A stretch of DNA of 10,123 nt from Gammaproteobacteria bacterium (GTDB taxonomy: Bacteria; Pseudomonadota; Gammaproteobacteria; J044), in contig JALWNJ010000374.1 in the NCBI GenBank assembly GCA_026995955.1, forward strand, positions 1-10,123, written 5' to 3'. Numbering within the stretch: position 1 is the first letter of the stretch; each line of letters opens with the position of its first letter. The notes beneath the pieces were generated by a model that saw nothing but the letters and a program-made list of their open reading frames with translations, made no database searches and was not told the origin of the DNA. This document shows positions 5,609 to 10,123 of this stretch, piece after piece. The translations under genes and the position numbers were made by a program.

Positions 5609-6510
5609 CAGGCCCCCTGCAGGGCGAGGCTGCCGGCGCGGCCCTCGATCTCGCCGAAGACGATTTCGTGGCGGGGCAGGGCGGCCCGATCCAGTTCCCG
5701 GGCCAGCTCGCCCAGGCTGCCGATGCGGCAGCCCCGTGCCTTCCAGGTCGTGAGCAGACGGTCGAGGAAGCCGCGGTAGGCCATGCCTTCCAGCTCGGCA
5801 TGCAGGGTGAAGACATGCCCGGCATCGGGGTCATCGGCCCGTTGCGAGAGATCCAGCACGGCCTCGTGGGCGTTCTCCGCCGTGATGCCGTCGCGTCCCA
5901 CCAGTTCGTCCAGGGTCGGCAGGGTGGTGGGCAGTTGTGGGGTGTCGAAGTCCACGCCCTCCATGCGTGGCAGGAAGGGATGGCGGCCGCGGGTGTCACT
6001 GGCGTGTTGCAGCCCCCAGCGGTCCTGCACGGCCAGGGCATGACGGTTGATCTGCCAGCCGGCGGCGCCGAAGCAGTGCGGTGCCGTTGCAAACACGCGC
6101 TCGAAGGCCGCCCGTGCCCTCTGCATCTCGCGTTCCGTCCAGGCCGCGTCGCGGCGGGTGACGAAGTCCTGCCAGCGCACATGATCCCAGGTGTGGATGC
6201 CCACCTCGAAGCCGGCCTCGCGCACCGCACGCATCACCGCGGCACCGCGCCGCCCTATGTCGGGGCCGGGCAGTAGCACCCCATACATGAGGGTGCGCAG
6301 GCCGTAGTTGCTGGCCACCGAGGTGCGGCGCACCTTGGCCAGGAAGCCGGGGCGGAAGACGCGGCGCAGGGCGCGGCCGGTATGGTCCGGGCCGAGGCTG
6401 AACAGGAAGGTGGCGCCGACGCCGTGCCGGTGCAGCAGATCCACCAGCGGCGGCACCCCCTCCAGGGTGCCGCGCAGGGTGTCGACATCGATCTTGAGGC
6501 TGATGCGCAC
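5608..6510 (-). CDS. arnD: 4-deoxy-4-formamido-L-arabinose-phosphoundecaprenol deformylase
   Basis: This 300-residue polysaccharide deacetylase (NodB-type) family protein removes the formyl group from undecaprenyl-phosphate-L-Ara4FN, making the pathway irreversible and giving undecaprenyl-phosphate-L-Ara4N. Residues expected for metal binding and catalysis are visible: Asp8 and Asp10 (KIDVDT), and His106 and His110 (GIHTWDH). Further ArnD-like segments are RGTLEGVP, FGAAGW near 147, SDTRGRHPF, LPTLDELVGRD and TLHAELEG. It starts with GTG at 6510; an in-frame TGA (the stop of the upstream gene) lies just seven codons before, so no longer start is possible, and the resulting N-terminus aligns with E. 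coli ArnD. It is the last gene of the visible arn operon, 21 bases after the decarboxylase gene, and converges on the coiled-coil gene. Confidence 0.95.
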   Translation of the reverse strand: MRISLKIDVDTLRGTLEGVPPLVDLLHRHGVGATFLFSLGPDHTGRALRRVFRPGFLAKVRRTSVASNYGLRTLMYGVLLPGPDIGRRGAAVMRAVREAGFEVGIHTWDHVRWQDFVTRRDAAWTEREMQRARAAFERVFATAPHCFGAAGWQINRHALAVQDRWGLQHASDTRGRHPFLPRMEGVDFDTPQLPTTLPTLDELVGRDGITAENAHEAVLDLSQRADDPDAGHVFTLHAELEGMAYRGFLDRLLTTWKARGCRIGSLGELARELDRAALPRHEIVFGEIEGRAGSLALQGA

Positions 6511-6531
6511 GGCGTCGGCCGCGGGCCGGGC

Positions 6532-7575
6532 TCAGTCGAGCAGCTGGCGCGCGGCGGCGACATCGCCGCGATAGGCCTCGAAGATGCGGCGCAGGGCATC
6601 CCGCATGTCGATTTTCGGGGCCCAGCCCAGCTCCTCGCGCGTGTTGTGGATGGCCGGCACCCGGTTCTGCACGTCCTGGTAGCCTTCGCCGTAGTACTTG
6701 CCCGAACTGACCTCGACCAGCTCCACCTGCCCGGCCGTTTCGGCGTATTCCGGAAACTCCATGGCGATCTCCAGCATCATCTCGGCCAGCTCGCGCACCG
6801 AGTGGTTGTTGGCCGGGTTGCCGATGTTGTAGATCTTGCCGTTGGCCACCTCGTTCTCGTTGGCGATGATGCGCATCAGCGCGTCGATGCCGTCGTCGAT
6901 GTAGGTGAAGGCACGCTTGGCGTGGCCGCCGTCCACCAGGCTGATGTTTTCACCGCGCACGATGTGGCCGAGGAACTGGGTGACCACGCGCGAGCTGCCC
7001 TCCTTGGGGGTGTGGATGCTGTCCAGCCCCGGGCCGATCCAGTTGAAGGGGCGGAACAGGGTGAAGGCCAGCCCGTCCTGCATGCCATGGGCCCAGATCA
7101 CCCGGTCGAGCAGTTGCTTGGAGCAGGAGTAGATCCAGCGCTGCTTGTTGATCGGACCCAGCACCAGCTCGGAGCTGTAGGGATCGAACTCCTCGTCGCG
7201 GCACATGCCGTACACCTCCGAGGTGGAGGGGAAGATGACGCGCTTTCCGTACTGCACGCACTGGCGGATGATGGGCAGGTTGGCCTCGAAGTCGAGGCCG
7301 AACACCTTGAGCGGTTCGCGTACATAGGTGGCCGGGGTGGCGATGGCCACCAGCGGCAGCACGACATCGCACTTCTTGATGTGGTATTCGACCCACTCGC
7401 GGTTGATGGTGATGTCACCCTCGAAGAAGTTGAAGCGCGGATTGTCCAGCAGGTCGGACACGCGGTTGCTGTGCATGTCCATGCCATGCACTTCCCAGTC
7501 GGTGGTGTCGAGGATGCGCTTGCTGAGGTGGTGGCCGATGAAGCCGTTGACGCCAAGAATCAGAACCCTTTTCAC
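6532..7575 (-). CDS. arnA: UDP-glucuronate dehydrogenase/decarboxylase (ArnA C-terminal half as a separate gene)
   Basis: This 347-residue extended short-chain dehydrogenase oxidises UDP-glucuronate with NAD+ and decarboxylates it to UDP-4-keto-pentose (UDP-L-Ara4O), the first dedicated step to L-Ara4N. It aligns over its whole length with residues about 316-660 of E. coli ArnA. Visible are the NAD-binding GVNGFIG (8-14), Glu120 in PSTSEVYGM, the YxxxK pair Tyr149/Lys153, Asn178 in FRPFNW and Arg305 in GYQDVQNR, matching E. coli Glu434, Tyr463, Lys467, Asn492 and Arg619. The position I align with E. coli Lys526, in the substrate loop, is Ser212; that alignment is from memory. The GTG start at 7575 was chosen because a GGGAG lies seven bases before it and the family begins at KRVLILGVNG; the longer frame would overlap the preceding gene. 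GTG and the preceding TGA overlap as GTGA, implying coupled translation. The formyltransferase domain is absent from this protein and is encoded by the next gene upstream. Confidence 0.95.
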   Translation of the reverse strand: MKRVLILGVNGFIGHHLSKRILDTTDWEVHGMDMHSNRVSDLLDNPRFNFFEGDITINREWVEYHIKKCDVVLPLVAIATPATYVREPLKVFGLDFEANLPIIRQCVQYGKRVIFPSTSEVYGMCRDEEFDPYSSELVLGPINKQRWIYSCSKQLLDRVIWAHGMQDGLAFTLFRPFNWIGPGLDSIHTPKEGSSRVVTQFLGHIVRGENISLVDGGHAKRAFTYIDDGIDALMRIIANENEVANGKIYNIGNPANNHSVRELAEMMLEIAMEFPEYAETAGQVELVEVSSGKYYGEGYQDVQNRVPAIHNTREELGWAPKIDMRDALRRIFEAYRGDVAAARQLLD

Positions 7576-8501
7576 CGGGCATCTCCCAAGTCGAGTGGAT
7601 CGCTGCCGAACTGCTCGATGAAGCCGGCCACATCCAGCGGCCGCCCCTGCCATTCGAGCTGCAGCAGTTGCAGGCGCCGTCCATCGGCGCAGTCGGCGCG
7701 CATTGTATCATTTTCCACATACAGGCAGGGGCGATCGTGCCGTGCCGGCTCGTTGCGGAAGTGGCTGCCGAGGATGCGCAGCCGCCCTCCGGGCAGATCG
7801 GTGAAGGCCCCGGGCCAGGGTGGCGCCACGGCGCGGATCAGGTTGTGCACCTGCCAGGCCCCCTGGCGCCAGTCAATGCGCCCGTCCTCCGGCGTCCGGC
7901 CGCCGAAGTAGCTGCCGGCGGCCAGATCCAGCGGCCGGCGCGGGGCGGTGCCCGCGCACAGCGCGGGCAGGCTGCGGTGCAGCACCAGCTCGGCGGCGAC
8001 CACCACCTTGTCGAACACCTGGGCGGCGGTGTCGTTGGGCAGGATCGGCACCGCCATCTGATCGACCAGGTCGCCGGCATCCGGCTTTTCCACCATGTAG
8101 TGCAGGCTGGCCCCGGTCTCGGGCTCGCCGTGCAGCACCGCCCAGTTCACCGGGGCGCGGCCGCGATAGCGCGGCAGCAGCGAGCCGTGCACATTGAGCG
8201 CGCCATGGCGCGGGATGGCCAGCAGGGCGGGCGGGATCAGGTAGCGGTAATAGAAGGAGAACAGGAAGTCCGGTGCCAGCGCCTCCAGTCGGGCGGCCAG
8301 TTGGGGCAGTTCGTCGGCTGCTGGGGTGATCGTCTCGATGCCCTCCAGTGCCGCCAGCCGGCGCACGCTGGAGAAGAAGATCTCCTCGTTGGGGTCGTCC
8401 TCGTGGGTGACCACCAGCGGCACCTCGACACCCTGTGCCAGCAGCGTGGCGAGACAGCGCACGCCGACCTCGTTGTAGGCGAAGACGACGGCGCGGGTCA
8501 T
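7572..8501 (-). CDS. arnA: UDP-L-Ara4N formyltransferase (ArnA N-terminal half as a separate gene)
   Basis: This 309-residue protein transfers a formyl group from N10-formyltetrahydrofolate to UDP-L-Ara4N, the form that ArnC accepts. It corresponds to residues 1-304 of E. coli ArnA. The catalytic triad of the formyltransferase fold is visible: Asn103 and His105 in LNVHGSLLPRYRGRAP, and Asp141 in KPDAGD. An OB-fold-like C-terminal region begins after RRTPEDGRIDW, with HNLIRAV--PWPGAF typical of ArnA. The ATG at 8501 overlaps the arnC TGA as ATGA, and its own stop overlaps the decarboxylase GTG. A longer open frame to 9059 only covers arnC in another frame. Methionyl-tRNA formyltransferase (Fmt) shares this fold, but the arn neighbours and the FSFYYRYLIP segment, as in ArnA, argue against that. 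Confidence 0.94.
   Translation of the reverse strand: MTRAVVFAYNEVGVRCLATLLAQGVEVPLVVTHEDDPNEEIFFSSVRRLAALEGIETITPAADELPQLAARLEALAPDFLFSFYYRYLIPPALLAIPRHGALNVHGSLLPRYRGRAPVNWAVLHGEPETGASLHYMVEKPDAGDLVDQMAVPILPNDTAAQVFDKVVVAAELVLHRSLPALCAGTAPRRPLDLAAGSYFGGRTPEDGRIDWRQGAWQVHNLIRAVAPPWPGAFTDLPGGRLRILGSHFRNEPARHDRPCLYVENDTMRADCADGRRLQLLQLEWQGRPLDVAGFIEQFGSDPLDLGDAR
7583..7587 (-). promoter_or_regulatory. Ribosome binding site of the ArnA decarboxylase gene
   Basis: On the minus strand GGGAG lies seven bases before the GTG at 7575, inside the end of the formyltransferase gene. It supports separate translation initiation of the decarboxylase rather than a fused ArnA interrupted by a sequencing error. 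Confidence 0.65.
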
Positions 8502-9484
8502 GAGTTCTCGGCTTCGGACTTCTGTTCCAGCACCGCGCGGATGATGTAGCGCGGCCGGTTCTGCACCTCCTGGTAGATGCGCCCCACGTACTCGCCGAGC
8601 AGCCCGATGCCGAACAGGATGACACCGATGAAGAAGAAGTTGATGGCGAACAGGGTGAATACTCCCTCCACCTCGGGGCCGATGATGAGGCGCCGCAGCA
8701 GCATGTAGATCACCAGCAGCGCGGAGGGGATCGAGATCAGCATGCCGATGAAGGAGAACACCTCCAGCGGCCAGGTGGTGAAGCCGGTCACCAGGTCGAA
8801 GTTGAGGCGGATGAGGCGGTACAGCGAGTACTTGGATTCCCCGGCATGGCGCGCCTCGTGTTCCACTGTGATCTCCACCGGATCGAGCGCGTACAGGTAG
8901 GCCAGCGCCGGGATGAAGGTGTTGATCTCTCGCGTCTGGTTGATGGTGTCGATGATGCGCCGGTGGTAGCCGCGCAGCATGTTGCCTTGGTCGGTCATGC
9001 GAATGTGGGTGATGCGCTCGCGCAGGCGGTTCATCATGCGCGAGGCCACCGTGCGCCACAGCGAGTCGCGGCGCTTGCGCCGGATGGTGCCCACATAGTC
9101 GTGGCCGGCGTCGAGCTGCTCCACCAGCTTGGGAATCTCCTCGGGCGGGTTCTGCAGGTCGGCATCCAGGGTGATGACCTGCTCGCCGCGCGAGACGCGG
9201 AATCCGGCCAGGATGGCGGCGTGCTGGCCGAAGTTGTTCTGCAGGTACACCACGCGGGTGACCTCCGGACGGCGCTCGAACTGCTCGCGCAGCAGGGCCG
9301 GGCTGCGATCGGTGGAACCGTCGTCGACGAAGACCACCTCGTAGCGGCGTCCCAGGCCGTCGAGCACCGGATACAGCCGTTCGAACAGGGCGGGCAGCAC
9401 CTCCGCCTCGTTGTACACGGGGATGACGATGGAGAGGCGCGGTGCGTCGTCCGCAGCGGGGTTGTCGGCCTGATGCGTGTTCAT
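8498..9484 (-). CDS. arnC: Undecaprenyl-phosphate 4-deoxy-4-formamido-L-arabinose transferase
   Basis: This 328-residue inner-membrane GT2 glycosyltransferase moves L-Ara4FN from UDP to undecaprenyl phosphate. The GT-A domain occupies about residues 16-230: IVIPVYNE (19-26), VDDGSTD (53-59), NFGQHAA, and TLDADLQNPPEEIP with the metal-binding Asp107-x-Asp109. Two hydrophobic membrane helices lie near the C-terminus (EVFSFIGMLISIPSALLVIY, and the stretch from FTLFAINF to FGIGLLG). It ends with GEYVGRIYQEVQNRPRY, shared with ArnC and related undecaprenyl-phosphate transferases. Sequence alone is close to GtrB/DPM1-like enzymes; the operon decides for ArnC. The ATG at 9484 was chosen over a start at 9535, which would overlap arnB by 37 bases and add 17 residues. 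It starts 14 bases after the arnB stop, and its own stop overlaps the next gene as ATGA. Confidence 0.94.
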   Translation of the reverse strand: MNTHQADNPAADDAPRLSIVIPVYNEAEVLPALFERLYPVLDGLGRRYEVVFVDDGSTDRSPALLREQFERRPEVTRVVYLQNNFGQHAAILAGFRVSRGEQVITLDADLQNPPEEIPKLVEQLDAGHDYVGTIRRKRRDSLWRTVASRMMNRLRERITHIRMTDQGNMLRGYHRRIIDTINQTREINTFIPALAYLYALDPVEITVEHEARHAGESKYSLYRLIRLNFDLVTGFTTWPLEVFSFIGMLISIPSALLVIYMLLRRLIIGPEVEGVFTLFAINFFFIGVILFGIGLLGEYVGRIYQEVQNRPRYIIRAVLEQKSEAENS

Positions 9485-9498
9485 GCCCGCCGATTCTA

Positions 9499-10123
9499 TC
9501 AGGAACCGGGCAACACTTCGGCTAGGGCGGTGCACACCCGATCGACATCGGGTTCGCGCATGGCCGGGAACAGCGGCAGGGTGACCGTCTCGCGGCCGAC
9601 GCGGCTGGCGTTGGGGCAGGGGCGCGGGTCGAGCCGCCGGTACAGCGTGGTCTCGTGCAGGGCCGGGTAGTGCACGCCGATGCCGATGCCGCGTTCGCGC
9701 ATGGCGGCGATGAAGCCCGGGCGGTCGAGCCCCAGGGCGTCGAACGGGATCAGCAGCTGGAACATGTGCCAGGCGTGGCCCCCGTCGCCGCGCGCCGGCA
9801 GCTCCACCGGCAGGCGCATGCTCAGCAGCTGCTCGAAGTAGCGTTCCGCCAGGGCCCGGCGGCGGGCGTTGAAATCGTCGAGCCGGGCCAGCTGGTCGCA
9901 GCCGACGCGGGCGTTGACATCGGGCAGGTTGAACTTGCCGCCGGCCTCGACGATGTCGATTTCGCCCTTCGCATTGCGACGGATGCCGTGGAAACGCAGG
10001 GCCTCGATGCGCCGCTGGGCATCCGCGCCCTCGCGCAGGAAGGCGCCGCCTTCGATCCAGGTCACGATCTTGTTCCGGTGGAAGCTGACACAGGCGATGT
10101 CGCCCTCGCTGCCCCCCGCGCGC
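9499..10123 (-). CDS. arnB: UDP-4-amino-4-deoxy-L-arabinose aminotransferase, C-terminal part
   Basis: The window holds 207 C-terminal residues of a DegT/DnrJ/EryC1 family PLP-dependent sugar aminotransferase of about 380 residues; the start lies beyond 10123. The motif CVSFHRNKIVTWIEGGAF near the truncated end carries the Lys that forms the internal aldimine with PLP (Lys188 in E. coli SFHAIKN). Other family segments are KFNLPDVNARVGCDQLARLD, HAWHMFQLLI, ERGIGIGVHYPALHETTLYR and TVTLPLFPAMREPDVDRV. ArnB transfers the amino group of glutamate to UDP-L-Ara4O, giving UDP-L-Ara4N. Other DegT-family enzymes (PglE, WecE, PseC) look similar; the four following arn genes make ArnB by far the best call. 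It is the most upstream arn gene visible, so the operon promoter and any PmrA or PhoP box lie outside. Confidence 0.92.
   Translation of the reverse strand, partial: RAGGSEGDIACVSFHRNKIVTWIEGGAFLREGADAQRRIEALRFHGIRRNAKGEIDIVEAGGKFNLPDVNARVGCDQLARLDDFNARRRALAERYFEQLLSMRLPVELPARGDGGHAWHMFQLLIPFDALGLDRPGFIAAMRERGIGIGVHYPALHETTLYRRLDPRPCPNASRVGRETVTLPLFPAMREPDVDRVCTALAEVLPGS

Noticed and set aside
6382..7911. Plus-strand open frame of 509 codons opposite the two arnA genes and arnD
   Set aside because: It lies antisense to three clearly recognised genes, shows no domain and is rich in His, Val and Gly as GC-driven antisense frames usually are.
7572..9059. Extended frame that would give the formyltransferase a 186-residue N-terminal addition
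   Set aside because: The extra part is a shadow of arnC in another frame with low-complexity His/Arg/Pro content; the ATG at 8501 aligns with E. coli ArnA residue 1.

Overview
The window is GC-rich bacterial chromosome with almost no non-coding space, most likely from a gammaproteobacterium. The best evidence is gene order: a UvrY/GacA-type regulator, uvrC, pgsA, then tRNA-Gly(GCC), tRNA-Cys(GCA) and tRNA-Leu(UAA) follow the same order as Escherichia coli uvrY-uvrC-pgsA-glyW-cysT-leuZ. All three tRNAs encode their CCA end, as is usual in this class. GC content and codon use point away from enterics and towards a GC-rich environmental lineage, but the sequence alone does not fix the genus.

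Layout, left to right. Positions 2-4654 hold six plus-strand genes packed with tiny overlaps or gaps: the 3' end of fabH, a CYTH-domain triphosphatase-like gene, the UvrY/GacA-like response regulator, a family 5-type uracil-DNA glycosylase lodged between the regulator and uvrC, uvrC, and pgsA. Positions 4689-5070 hold the tRNA cluster, with a strong sigma70-type promoter before tRNA-Gly. A clear intrinsic terminator follows tRNA-Gly, and a second, extended -10-like promoter precedes tRNA-Cys, so the cluster looks split into two transcription units. A 178-nt leader then leads to a small unrecognised coiled-coil gene (98 aa), closed by a strong hairpin terminator at about 5566-5608.

From 10123 back to 5608 the minus strand carries the cytoplasmic part of the 4-amino-4-deoxy-L-arabinose (L-Ara4N) lipid A pathway in the order arnB (cut by the window edge), arnC, arnA formyltransferase, arnA dehydrogenase/decarboxylase, arnD. 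The two ArnA activities, fused in E. coli, are separate genes here joined by a GTGA stop/start overlap. Together these enzymes convert UDP-glucuronate to undecaprenyl-phosphate-L-Ara4N, the donor for lipid A modification and polymyxin resistance. The final flippase (arnEF) and transferase (arnT), and ugd, are not in the window.

I see no mobile element, CRISPR array or recombination scar. The window is mostly housekeeping plus a lipid A modification operon. The points most worth a second look are the split tRNA transcription units, the split arnA, the repair gene inserted in the uvrY-uvrC block, and the uncharacterised coiled-coil gene.
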